From positions 124,001 to 188,000 of the forward strand of contig JAQJDB010000004.1 of assembly GCA_032139905.1 (NCBI GenBank): 64,000 nt of DNA. Direction: 5' to 3'. This stretch comes from Nitrospira sp. MA-1 (GTDB lineage Bacteria > Nitrospirota > Nitrospiria > Nitrospirales > UBA8639). The translations under genes and the position numbers were made by a program. Below are positions 38,598 to 47,146 of this stretch, piece after piece. The notes beneath the pieces are model-generated. The model had not been told where the DNA came from. It did no database searches and was given only the letters and a program-made list of their open reading frames with translations. The stretch's first letter is position 1, and each line of letters starts with the position of its first letter.

Positions 38598-39059
38598 TCA
38601 ATCCTGATCTTCATAGTAATCATTTGGTGCCGATATTGGTGGACTCGATTCAACCGTGCCATATTTTCTGAACGGTGGAGCGTTCCGAATGACGGGATGA
38701 CCGGGAGCCAAATCGGCCGCTTTGAGGAAATGGGGACGCGCGGCTGAGACAGGACCTTTCTTGTAGAGGGCCATGCCCAGGTTGTAATGGGCTTCCGCCA
38801 ATTTTGGTTGGGCCTGAACGGCTTCTTCGTATTTTATAATCGCAGAGGTCCACCGGTGTTCGGCAAAGAGACGATTGCCATCCAGGAGCAGTTGGGCGAC
38901 CAGTGGAGTCGCATTCTCGGGTGGCGGGAGAGGTTCGTTTTGCGGCGGTTGAGGTGCGGTGGCACAGCCACCTACTCTCAACATGATGAGAAAAATTCCG
39001 ACCCAAAAGTGAATTTCAAAGACGTTTCGTTTTTTTATGACTTTCAGATTGTAAGTCAT
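38598..39059 (-). CDS. TPR lipoprotein of the copper operon
   Basis: A signal peptide with lipobox VGGC (Cys32) gives a lipid-anchored protein of 153 aa. A Pro-rich linker (PQPPQNEPLPPPEN) is followed by about two TPR units (60-125, EHRWTSAIIKYEEAVQAQP and EAHYNLGMALYKKG). It lies on the minus strand, 81 nt upstream of copA and 5 nt after the truncated TolC. It probably acts as a periplasm-facing binding scaffold. The SD-like AAGGA lies about 15 nt before the ATG, with a mini ATG-TAA between, so translation may be coupled to the upstream frame. Confidence 0.75.
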   Translation of the reverse strand: MTYNLKVIKKRNVFEIHFWVGIFLIMLRVGGCATAPQPPQNEPLPPPENATPLVAQLLLDGNRLFAEHRWTSAIIKYEEAVQAQPKLAEAHYNLGMALYKKGPVSAARPHFLKAADLAPGHPVIRNAPPFRKYGTVESSPPISAPNDYYEDQD

Positions 39060-39064
39060 TGGGC

Positions 39065-39436
39065 TTACATTTTTTCCTTAACCTTGATCAATTTTGGCAA
39101 ATACCGGGCTTTCTGTTCTTGCACGGATGTTTTTCCGGAGTTCCCAGCCTTCTGAAACGCGATTCTTCCCTTCCGCATAATCTCAGGGCCGCGATAGGCA
39201 AATCCAATAATGGGATCGAGCTGGCTTTGCACTTGAGGAATTTGGGCCTTCGCGACTTCCCACCGCTGTCGAGTCACTCGAATCTCCGGATTTTGCTGCT
39301 TCGTTTCCCCAGTAAGGGTTTGAAGGTTGAGATGGGACTCGGCAGCCGAGAGTGGCGGTCTAAGAAGAACGATGCACCGCAATAGGCTGGTAGTCACACC
39401 CGGCATGAATACACGTCGGCTCTGGAACAGTTGCAT
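39065..39436 (-). pseudogene. Truncated TolC-type outer-membrane efflux protein
   Basis: 123 residues instead of about 420. A signal peptide (MPGVTTSLLRCIVLLRPPLS) is followed by NLQTLTGETKQQNPEI and RWEVAKAQIPQVQSQLDPIIG. This is the N-terminal motif of the OEP/CusC family (compare QEAIQQNPEI in the intact cusC at 61.5 kb). After about residue 80 the sequence becomes Lys-rich and unlike the family, and a stop follows. AGGAAG precedes the ATG, so a short product could still be made. It cannot form a channel; read as the remnant of an efflux gene in the cop operon. Confidence 0.7.
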
Positions 39437-39526
39437 AAATCTTCCTCACGGAATGAAAGACGTTCAATGGGTGAGCCTGGATGGTGGCTCCCGGGCTCTT
39501 ACAAGAAATGCGTTTGTGAGGAAAAC

Positions 39527-39916
39527 TCAATTCAAAAGAGCAGAAAAACGCAGGAAGAGAAGGGGATAGGAGGAGAAATGTGTGGCGCGTGCAAACATGA
39601 AATTCTGAGAAGAGCCATGGGTGAAGAGATCAAGAATGTGGATATGTGTGGCTGGCAAGGCGACAACGGTTAATACCTTCAATTGCTCGGTGGCGCTGCT
39701 GAGTTGATCAGGACATACCCTGTGGTGATCCGAAGGTGTAAGGGGAGAAGCCGGCTGCGAGGAGTGACTGGCCGTTCCAGAAGAGGACATCGGACAGTAC
39801 GCGCCCGCTACTCCGCATAGGAGAAAGGAAACGATCAGCGCGATAGGAACAAGAAGGTAAGCTGTCTTAGTATGGAGTGCCATCAATGGACGATTTGTTC
39901 TTTTCGCGTTATCCAA
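39527..39916 (-). CDS. Small exported protein heading the copAB operon
   Basis: A signal peptide or signal anchor (residues about 15-38, LVPIALIVSFLLCGVAGA) precedes a short Ser/Pro/His-rich periplasmic segment with Cys41 and Cys68 (AYCPMSSSG...HHRVCPDQL) and a hydrophobic end. The start is a TTG at 39916 or the ATG at 39883; neither has a strong ribosome binding site. It lies 90 nt upstream of the truncated TolC on the same strand, so it is probably the first gene of the operon. In layout (export signal, Cys near cleavage, second Cys, hydrophobic tail) it resembles the 119-aa gene heading cusCBA. Function unknown. Confidence 0.55.
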   Translation of the reverse strand: MDNAKRTNRPLMALHTKTAYLLVPIALIVSFLLCGVAGAYCPMSSSGTASHSSQPASPLTPSDHHRVCPDQLSSATEQLKVLTVVALPATHIHILDLFTHGSSQNFMFARATHFSSYPLLFLRFSALLN

Positions 39917-40256
39917 AATTCTCTGGATGAACTATTTAAATTACTCCTTTGGCATACGTTACAATAAATACACTGCTACAGCAAACATAATGCCATAGGT
40001 AGTCCGTGATGGTTTTCAAAACTTTTGTCCATTGGAATTGTTCAAAGATCACAGCAATGTCCAGCACATTCTACCCAGGGATTAGGGATCATCAAGGTTC
40101 ATAACGATTCACGACTTCGTCAGATCAGGTGGAACGCCAGGAGGACGGACAAAGTGCGAATTGGAGCTGAGGAAACTTGTTTTCCTCCACCACATTTGTG
40201 TTAGGTTTAAGAAATCATCACGAAGAACCGATCCGCAGAGAAGGAGCAGGGTTTCG
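39917..40256. other. Divergent AT-rich intergenic region between the cop and czc operons
   Basis: It must hold back-to-back promoters for both operons. AT-rich stretches (39945-39990) are present, but no symmetric operator or consensus promoter pair convinced me. Confidence 0.4.
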
Positions 40257-40265
40257 GTGAATAAG

Positions 40266-40730
40266 ATGGCCCACACATGGCTGAAAGTATGGTTGATCCT
40301 CTGGGTTATTTGTCTGCCCCTAATTCACATCCATCCCGAAACCGATCACGCCCATGGAATGCCTGGACATGTTCATGGGGGAACCTTCCACACCGATTTA
40401 ACCGGTTCTCCCATTTGTGCATTCGAAGATCATCGGCATCATCATGATTCTCACTCCGCAGGGAAGCTGTTTGGAACTCCCGATTCCTCAACACATCCTC
40501 TTCATGGTATTGAACATGACACCTACAGCTTTTCTGTTCTCAATTCATCCATAGATCCCATTCTCGAAGGACATGCGTCATCCACCATCAGTGCTGTCGT
40601 AGTTTCCAGGAAGCTGGAGACGCCGGGTACATTTTTTGTTGCGAGAACTGATTTCTTTGTACCCGAAATACGATTGTTAGTTTGGGCCTACATCCTTTCG
40701 CCTCGTGCTCCTCCCTTCCTCTCCATCTAA
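40266..40730 (+). CDS. His-rich exported protein heading the czcCBA operon (CzcI-like position)
   Basis: From the ATG at 40266 (154 aa; GGTGA 5 nt upstream) a hydrophobic signal (about 5-19, LKVWLILWVICLPLI) is followed by a dense His cluster (about 20-62: HIHPETDHAHGMPGHVHGG and FEDHRHHHDSHSAGK) and a second hydrophobic tail. The frame also opens to 40161 and a GTG at 40257. CzcI, a small His-containing periplasmic protein, precedes czcCBA in Cupriavidus, and this gene has the same place and character. It may bind Zn or Co in the periplasm. No sequence match to CzcI can be claimed by eye. 222 nt separate it from czcC. Confidence 0.6.
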   Translation: MAHTWLKVWLILWVICLPLIHIHPETDHAHGMPGHVHGGTFHTDLTGSPICAFEDHRHHHDSHSAGKLFGTPDSSTHPLHGIEHDTYSFSVLNSSIDPILEGHASSTISAVVVSRKLETPGTFFVARTDFFVPEIRLLVWAYILSPRAPPFLSI

Positions 40731-40952
40731 ATTTTCTTGGAATCTCTGACTCCTTAATACCATCCACGCTTCGAATGCGTGCAGTGGGGAAGATAATAAT
40801 TTTCCTCGTGTCATTCCTGGTCCGATTTCCTGAGAAAAGAGGTCTCAGCTCTCCAGGGCAAAAGGACATATACCCGTCCCGTGTGTGGAGTCGGAGACTT
40901 GGTGAAATCTGTTAACGAGCAATTATTGAATCTCCTGTCATGGTGGAGTGGC

Positions 40953-42209
40953 ATGATGAAACAAAAATATTTTGTCGCCATATTGTTTTCTTTCCTGTTC
41001 TGTCACGTGCAGTCCTATCCTGCTAAGGCCTCCGAGTCCTTGACCGTTGAGCAGGCCGTCCAGACCGCTCTGGAGACGAATCCGGATCTTTTGGCGGCCC
41101 GCCAAGAAGTAGAAATTGCTCGAGGGCGGAAGGTCAATGCGTTTCTTTTCAATCGGTTCAATCCAACTATCAATGGCCAAGTCTGGAATCGGAATAATCC
41201 GGGATCGGGAAATGTCACGGACTCACGGGTCATGCTGTCACAAGAGGTGGAAGTGGCCGGCCAACGCGGAATCCGAAGAGAGGAGGCTGTTCGAAATGTC
41301 TCCCGGGTCGAAGCCCAAATTGAAAATCGTGAGCGACTTATTGCCGGGCAGGTGAAACGTGCCTTCTTTCAGGCACTCACCCTGGCCAAAGTTTTAAAAC
41401 TGCGGAAGAAAATCGAAATGCTGAACCAGCGTATTCGCGATGCCTCTCAGGCGCGATTTCAGGCCGGCGTTATCCCGATCATGGAGTACAATTTAGCGGA
41501 AATCCGCTATGGCCAGGCCCGAAAAGAGACCTTCTCAGCGAAAGCTTCATTTCAAAATAGCTTGGTGGACCTCCGCCGGTTATTGGGGTGGGAGCCTGAC
41601 AGAGAAATTGAGCTGAGCGGTCAACTCAGGAATTCACCCAAGGAGGTTTTTTTGTCAGACCTGCTTCACCTGGGAAAGGCACAGCGGCCTGACCTCTTAG
41701 AGGCTAAAAGGGAGGTCTTACGGGGCGAAGCCGCTCTGGACCTCACCCGTCGGCTCATCGTACCGAATCCAACATTTCAAGGAAACTACTGGACGGAAAC
41801 CGAAGGGCCTGAGGGAGTCAGTAACCTGGTGGGCGGAGGCATCAGCATTCCTTTCCCCGTATTTGATCGAAAGCAAGGTGAATTGGTGACGCAGGGCGGA
41901 GAGCTCAATCGAGGCCGGCATCAGGTTGTGTCCGTCATGCGGAATATCGAACAGGAAGTGAAAACAGCTTTTCAAGCCTACGAAGCCGCTCGCCAATCTG
42001 TGGAGGTGTTCGAAGCGGAAGTGCTTGAACGAATCGATGAAAATTTCCGATTTATCGAGGATGCCTATCGGGAGGGCAAGATCGGGTTATTGCAACTCAT
42101 TGTGGTTCAAGATGATCTCATCGTTGCTCAACTATCCTATGTGGATTCTCTTGGCCAGTATCGCGAGGCTGAAGTGAATTTGGCCCAGGCAGTGGGGGAA
42201 CAGTCTTGA
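40953..42209 (+). CDS. czcC: CzcC-like outer-membrane efflux channel (TolC family)
   Basis: The outer-membrane component of the RND pump. GGAG lies 4 nt before the ATG at 40953 (7 nt before the next at 40956); the frame upstream to 40881 has no signal peptide. The signal peptide (MKQKYFVAILFSFLFCHVQS) is followed by the paired OEP repeats. The first begins LTVEQAVQTALETNPDLLAARQ (about 28-50), with helical hairpins and the family VEVAGQRGIRREEA segment. Second repeat near 240-280 (LLHLGKAQRPDLLEAKREV). About 418 aa, normal CzcC length. The operon continues to czcB with a 16-nt gap. Confidence 0.88.
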   Translation: MMKQKYFVAILFSFLFCHVQSYPAKASESLTVEQAVQTALETNPDLLAARQEVEIARGRKVNAFLFNRFNPTINGQVWNRNNPGSGNVTDSRVMLSQEVEVAGQRGIRREEAVRNVSRVEAQIENRERLIAGQVKRAFFQALTLAKVLKLRKKIEMLNQRIRDASQARFQAGVIPIMEYNLAEIRYGQARKETFSAKASFQNSLVDLRRLLGWEPDREIELSGQLRNSPKEVFLSDLLHLGKAQRPDLLEAKREVLRGEAALDLTRRLIVPNPTFQGNYWTETEGPEGVSNLVGGGISIPFPVFDRKQGELVTQGGELNRGRHQVVSVMRNIEQEVKTAFQAYEAARQSVEVFEAEVLERIDENFRFIEDAYREGKIGLLQLIVVQDDLIVAQLSYVDSLGQYREAEVNLAQAVGEQS

Positions 42210-42225
42210 AAGAAGAGGAAGACGT

Positions 42226-43488
42226 ATGAACAATTCAATACGGGACTCTGTGCTTATTCTATTCCTGCTGATAGGCGTTGCCTGCCAGGACAGGCCAACC
42301 CCACCCGCTCCTGAGGAGACATCAACCGATCAGGAACAGCGTCTTCAATCTGATACATATGACGAACAGAATCGCCAGGGTGAGTCCGACCAACATGAGA
42401 GAGAAAAGCATTCCGAGGAGATCATCCTTGCCCCGGAAGCCTTGGAAGGCCAAGCCTTCCAGACGGTCGTCGTGGAGCGGGGTGTCGTGAGAGAAGGGAT
42501 CCAGGCCACCGCCAATATCCAACCGAATGCGTACACCCTGACTCATGTGAGTCCACGAATCGAAGGGAAAGCGATTAAGGTGATCGCTGAACTCGGGGAT
42601 CTCGTGAAGCTGGGCGAGACCCTCGCGATACTCGATAGCATTGAACTGGGTTCGAAAAAATCAGCCTTTCGACAGGCCCGAACCGTTCTTCAGGTCAACA
42701 AAGCCAATTATGCTCGTGAAAAACGGCTCTTCGCGCAACAGATCTCTTCGGAGAAAGACTATCTTGATGCAAGGGGGGCCTATCAACAGAGCGTGGCCGC
42801 GTATCAAGCGGCCTTTGAAGCGCTCGAACTGGTCGGACTCTCTCACAAGGACATTGAAGCGATCATTGAAAATAAAGGTGGCCATCATCCATTGTCGTCA
42901 TTTTCCCTAACGGCAGCTCAAAAAGGCACCATCATTGAGCGGCACGTGACGCCAGGCGAATTGATCACCCCGAGAGATAAGCCCTTTACCATTGCCGATC
43001 TGAGTACGGTGTGGATTCTTCTCGATATCTTTGAGAAGGATTTGGCCGGTGTCCGCGTAGGAGCCAATGTCCGGATTTCGGTTGATGCCTACCCGGGAGA
43101 GGTCTTTCGTGGCACCGTGGTCTACTTGAGTAATCTTCTGGATCCAGGAACCCGGACTGTCGAAGCACGAGTGGAGATTCCCAATCCGAAAGGACGTTTG
43201 CGTCCTGGGATGTTTGCGAGGTCTTCGATTGCCCATTCAGGCTCCCAAGGGAAAGAGGTTCTTCGGGTTTCTCAGGAGGCCGTTCAACACATCGAAGAAC
43301 AACCTGTGGCGTTCGTGGAGAAAAAGCTTGGAACCTATGCAAAACGCGGGGTTACCCTTGGCGCCAATGATGATCCCTATGTAGAAATTGTCAGCGGGTT
43401 GCAAGAGGGCGAGCGTGTCGTTACCAAAGGATCGTTTTATCTGAAATCCATCCTACTGGGAGAAGCACTCGGAGGGCATGGCCATTAA
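42226..43488 (+). CDS. czcB: CzcB-like periplasmic adaptor of an RND pump
   Basis: A lipoprotein-type N-terminus (LLIGVACQD, Cys20) anchors it to the inner membrane. An acidic, Gln-rich spacer follows, then the membrane fusion protein fold: a lipoyl half (SPRIEGKAIKVIAELGDLVKL, about 109-129), an alpha-hairpin (about 140-205), the second lipoyl half, and a beta-barrel with TVWILLDIFEKDLAGVRVG. It ends in GGHGH, a possible metal-binding tail. AGAGGAAG precedes the ATG. It joins czcC (16 nt) and czcA (45 nt) in one operon and delivers or senses periplasmic metal for the pump. Confidence 0.88.
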   Translation: MNNSIRDSVLILFLLIGVACQDRPTPPAPEETSTDQEQRLQSDTYDEQNRQGESDQHEREKHSEEIILAPEALEGQAFQTVVVERGVVREGIQATANIQPNAYTLTHVSPRIEGKAIKVIAELGDLVKLGETLAILDSIELGSKKSAFRQARTVLQVNKANYAREKRLFAQQISSEKDYLDARGAYQQSVAAYQAAFEALELVGLSHKDIEAIIENKGGHHPLSSFSLTAAQKGTIIERHVTPGELITPRDKPFTIADLSTVWILLDIFEKDLAGVRVGANVRISVDAYPGEVFRGTVVYLSNLLDPGTRTVEARVEIPNPKGRLRPGMFARSSIAHSGSQGKEVLRVSQEAVQHIEEQPVAFVEKKLGTYAKRGVTLGANDDPYVEIVSGLQEGERVVTKGSFYLKSILLGEALGGHGH

Positions 43489-43533
43489 GAGGAGCGTAGC
43501 CAGGGTCTCTTGCTGACCAAAGGATAGGGTGTC

Positions 43534-46500
43534 ATGCTGAATCGAATTTTCGAATTTGCCTTACAGAATCGATTTCTCATTCTGGTCTTTACCGGACTGA
43601 TCATCGCGTCAGGACTGTACTCGATGACCATCCTTCCCATTGATGCCGTTCCGGATGTGACCCCGAATCAAGTCCAGATCCTGACCAATGCGCCGGGCTT
43701 AGGTCCGGTGGAAGTGGAGCAATTCATTACCTTTCCCGTTGAAACGGCAATGTCAGGGCTGCCGGGGATTGAACTGATTCGATCCGTCTCGCGTTTCGGT
43801 CTGTCAGCCATCACCATTTATTTCGATGAGGACATGGATCTCTATTTCTGCCGCCGCCTGGTGATGGAACGATTGCCGCAAGCGCGGGAGGCCATTCCGC
43901 AAGGATTGGGGACGCCGGAAATGGGGCCCATTTCCAGTGGCTTGGGGGAAATCTACCAGTTCGAGGTGAGGGGAGAGGGATTCTCGCTCATGGAATTGCG
44001 GACAATTCTGGATTGGGACATCGCCTTTAAGCTTCGTTCCGTTCCCGGTGTGGTTGAGGTCAATGCATTTGGCGGGGAATTACAGACCTATGAGTTTCAG
44101 CTGGATGCCACGAAATTAGTGGCCTACGATCTTGCCATCGGGCAAATCTTTGAGGCGCTTGAGCAAAACAATGGGAATGCCGGAGGGGCTTATATTGTCC
44201 ATGCTCAAGAGCAGTATTTGATTCGTGGAGAGGGACTCATTCAATCCCTCCAGGATATTGAAAATATCGTGGTGGCCACGAGGAACGACGGTACTCCGAT
44301 TTATCTTCGCAATCTTGGCCAGGCTCAATTCGCACCCATGGTCCGCCAGGGAGCCGTGACGCGGGATGGAAAAGGCGAGGTGGTCACCGGCATCGTCCTC
44401 CTGTTGATAGGGGAGAATGGACGGGTGGTGGTGAACCGGGTGAAAGAGAAACTGGAAGACATTAAAAAATCATTGCCCGAGGGCGTCATCATTGACGCGT
44501 ATTACGACCGCATTGATTTGGTGAACAAGACCATTCACACCGTGGGCACGAATCTGATCGAAGGGGCTCTCCTCGTCATTGCCGTCCTCTTATTGCTGCT
44601 GGGGAATATCCGTGGGGGCCTCATTGTGGCCGTCGCCATTCCGCTCTCCATGTTGGTCGCATTCACGGGCATGGTGTCTGCCAGAATCTCAGGAAACCTG
44701 ATGAGTCTGGGTGCCATTGACTTCGGCCTCATTGTGGACGGCTCGGTCGTCATGATCGAAAACATCGTGCGCCATATCGCCGAACGTCGGAAAACAACTC
44801 AGCAATCAGGCCGTATGACGGGTGAGGAAATCCACGAGGTGATCCGGGAGTCGGGGCGGGAAGTGTTACGTCCCATCTTCTTTGCGGTGGGAATCATTAT
44901 TATCGTGTATCTTCCCATTCTGACACTCGAAGGTATCGAAGGGAAAATGTTCACGCCTATGGCGGTGACCGTCATCTTCGCCTTGGTGGCGTCCCTGGTT
45001 CTCGCCTTCACTCTGACTCCGGTTCTGGCCAGCCTCTTTCTTCGGAAAGGAGTGAAAAAAGAAGAAACCTGGTTGATCCGACATACCAAGCGAATCTATC
45101 GCCCTCTGTTAACCCGTACGATGCATCATCCTGCCATCACGGGTGGAGTGGCCGCTGCATTGTTTGCAGGAAGTCTGGGAGTGGCCTCGTTTATGGGCGC
45201 GGAATTTATCCCCAAGCTAGATGAGGGCTCCATTGCCCTACAAGCCTGGCGCTTACCGAGTGTTTCGCTTGAAGAGTCTGTGGCCAATACCACCCGTATC
45301 GAACAGGTGCTGAAGGCCTTTCCGGAAGTGACCACGGTGATTTCCCGGACAGGCCGTCCGGAAATCGCCACGGATCCCATGGGCGTGGAGATTAGTGATA
45401 TCTATGTGTTGTTAACACCCGATCATGAATGGACAACGGCCGGAACCAAAGACGGGCTCATCCAAGCCTACGACGCGGCCTTGAAAAAAGCCGTGCCGGG
45501 AACCACGTTCAGTTATTCGCAACCCATCGAGCTTCGGGTTCAGGAACTCATCGCGGGCGTACGTTCGGAAATCGCCATTTCCATTTTTGGTGAAGACATG
45601 GATCAGCTCAAGACTATTGGGGACCAGGTTGTGAAAGTGGTCTCGAAGGTGGCGGGTGCCGCTGATGCGAAAGCCGAGCAGGTCTCGGGTCTTCCCTATC
45701 TTCGTGTGATTATTGATCGGGAAGCAATTGCGCGCTATGGAATCAACACCTCACAGGTTCTCGATACGGTCAGAGCCATAGGGGGTCGCACGGTCGGTCA
45801 GGTGGTCAAAGGCAATCGCCGGTTTTTCATTCAAGTCCGTTTTAGCCCGGAAGACCGGAAAAACTTCGATCGAATTCGAAATATTCGAGTGGCCGACCCA
45901 CGGGGCCGTTTGATTCCTATCACCCAACTCGCCGACATTCGAGTTGAGACGGGGCTGGCGCAAATTAGTCGGGAGAATATTCACCGGCGGTTGTCGGTGG
46001 AGACCAATGTGCGAGGTCGCGATTTGGCCGGCTTTGTGGCTGACGCCCAACAGGCCGTAGAGACGCAAGTGAAGTTGCCTGAAGGATATTGGATCGAATG
46101 GGGTGGGCAATTCGAGCAACTTCAACGGGCTTCAATGCGGTTGGCCATTGTCGTGCCGCTGGCGTTGTTTTTGATTTTTGTGTTGCTCTACACCATGTTC
46201 AATTCAGTCAGGCCGGCTGTGCTGATCTACTTAAATATTCCTTTGGCGGCGACAGGAGGCATCCTGGCATTGTCCTTCCGTGGGATGCCGTTTTCCATTT
46301 CCGCTGGAATAGGTTTTATCGCTCTGTTCGGTGTGGCTGTCTTGAACGGGGTGGTCTTAATGTCTTATGTGCTGGATCTACGGAAGAAAGGCCTTTCGGC
46401 TGAAGAAGCGGCCTACCAAGGAGCTGTGATCCGTGTACGCCCGGTTCTCATGACGGCCCTGGTCGCGAGTCTGGGATTTCTTCCGATGGCTCTTTCCACA

Positions 46501-46671
46501 TCGGCAGGAGCCGAAGTGCAACAGCCATTGGCCACCGTGGTGATCGGAGGGCTCATGACGTCAACGGCGTTAACCCTGTTCGTACTGCCGACCTTGTATG
46601 TGTGGGAAGAACGATTGAGGGAACGATGGCTTTCCACCAGGTCTACAAACTCCATGGATAGTGTTCGTTAA
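43534..46671 (+). CDS. czcA: CzcA-like heavy-metal RND transporter (divalent cation type)
   Basis: An inner-membrane proton-driven pump of 1045 aa with 12 TM helices (large periplasmic loops after TM1 and TM7). TM4 carries GAIDFGLIVDGSVVMIEN, with Asp396, Asp402 and Glu409, equal to Asp402, Asp408 and Glu415 of Cupriavidus CzcA. This is the HME1-type motif of Zn/Co/Cd pumps, not the copper motif. The C-terminal membrane half (GIGFIALFGVAVLNGVVLMS) is also typical. The Cus Met triad context differs. AAAGGA lies 9 nt before the ATG. The third structural gene of the operon. Metal specificity is inferred from the motif only. Confidence 0.93.
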   Translation: MLNRIFEFALQNRFLILVFTGLIIASGLYSMTILPIDAVPDVTPNQVQILTNAPGLGPVEVEQFITFPVETAMSGLPGIELIRSVSRFGLSAITIYFDEDMDLYFCRRLVMERLPQAREAIPQGLGTPEMGPISSGLGEIYQFEVRGEGFSLMELRTILDWDIAFKLRSVPGVVEVNAFGGELQTYEFQLDATKLVAYDLAIGQIFEALEQNNGNAGGAYIVHAQEQYLIRGEGLIQSLQDIENIVVATRNDGTPIYLRNLGQAQFAPMVRQGAVTRDGKGEVVTGIVLLLIGENGRVVVNRVKEKLEDIKKSLPEGVIIDAYYDRIDLVNKTIHTVGTNLIEGALLVIAVLLLLLGNIRGGLIVAVAIPLSMLVAFTGMVSARISGNLMSLGAIDFGLIVDGSVVMIENIVRHIAERRKTTQQSGRMTGEEIHEVIRESGREVLRPIFFAVGIIIIVYLPILTLEGIEGKMFTPMAVTVIFALVASLVLAFTLTPVLASLFLRKGVKKEETWLIRHTKRIYRPLLTRTMHHPAITGGVAAALFAGSLGVASFMGAEFIPKLDEGSIALQAWRLPSVSLEESVANTTRIEQVLKAFPEVTTVISRTGRPEIATDPMGVEISDIYVLLTPDHEWTTAGTKDGLIQAYDAALKKAVPGTTFSYSQPIELRVQELIAGVRSEIAISIFGEDMDQLKTIGDQVVKVVSKVAGAADAKAEQVSGLPYLRVIIDREAIARYGINTSQVLDTVRAIGGRTVGQVVKGNRRFFIQVRFSPEDRKNFDRIRNIRVADPRGRLIPITQLADIRVETGLAQISRENIHRRLSVETNVRGRDLAGFVADAQQAVETQVKLPEGYWIEWGGQFEQLQRASMRLAIVVPLALFLIFVLLYTMFNSVRPAVLIYLNIPLAATGGILALSFRGMPFSISAGIGFIALFGVAVLNGVVLMSYVLDLRKKGLSAEEAAYQGAVIRVRPVLMTALVASLGFLPMALSTSAGAEVQQPLATVVIGGLMTSTALTLFVLPTLYVWEERLRERWLSTRSTNSMDSVR

Positions 46672-47146
46672 TTTCTCATTGTCTTAGGCCTCGCTTTGAT
46701 ACCGGCTGCGGGAATTTTGCCGGGGTGGTGGTCACTGAGTTCGTCAAGGTCTCCGATCAGGCTGGGCATTTGATATGAAATGCTGCGGAGGAGGTTCAAG
46801 TTTGACTGATCATTGCCCATGTGAGTAGAACTTAAATGAATGAATAACCGGCAAGCAGGTTAATCCATTATCTGTAATTCCTTTCGCCGCCAAATTAAAT
46901 ACATGAGGGGGAAGACCAACAGTGTGAGCACCGTCGCCGTGACCATTCCGTCAATCATCGGCGCCGGTGCCTTGGGCGACAGGGGGTCGTGCGGTCGTCA
47001 TGAAAAAATGTCGCTGATGATGGATGTCGCTACCCGCATGACCCTTTCACGCTGTCCTTTCCCGAAAATAGGCATGTGACCGGCAATGGTCTCTCCAGAT
47101 AGAATGCGCTCGCACTCATGCGACACGTCATTATCTCATAGATTTC
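46672..47146. other. Intergenic region holding a cusA remnant and an unknown coding remnant
   Basis: Besides the cusA 3' remnant (listed separately), the minus strand reads 45 codons without a start (about 47000-47135) ending SIISDIFS-stop, including ETIAGHMPIFGKGQRERV. It follows an in-frame stop and looks like the C-terminus of a lost gene. No promoter for the transporter at 47147 was recognised. Confidence 0.4.
46860..46970 (-). pseudogene. Vestigial C-terminus of a CusA-type RND pump
   Basis: Minus strand, stop TAA at 46860-46862. The 36 codons before it read APMIDGMVTATVLTLLVFP then LMYLIWRRKELQ, matching the intact CusA C-terminus at 55.4 kb (APMIGGMVTTTVLTLLVIP, AIYFIWRQRQLK). About 24 of 31 positions agree. 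No upstream part of the gene is present; the sequence changes at about 46970. It shows that a second cusA existed here before deletion. Confidence 0.8.

Noticed and set aside
46841-46990. Palindromes near the cusA relic as an attachment site
   Set aside because: The similarity is fully explained by the cusA coding remnant; no integrase is near.
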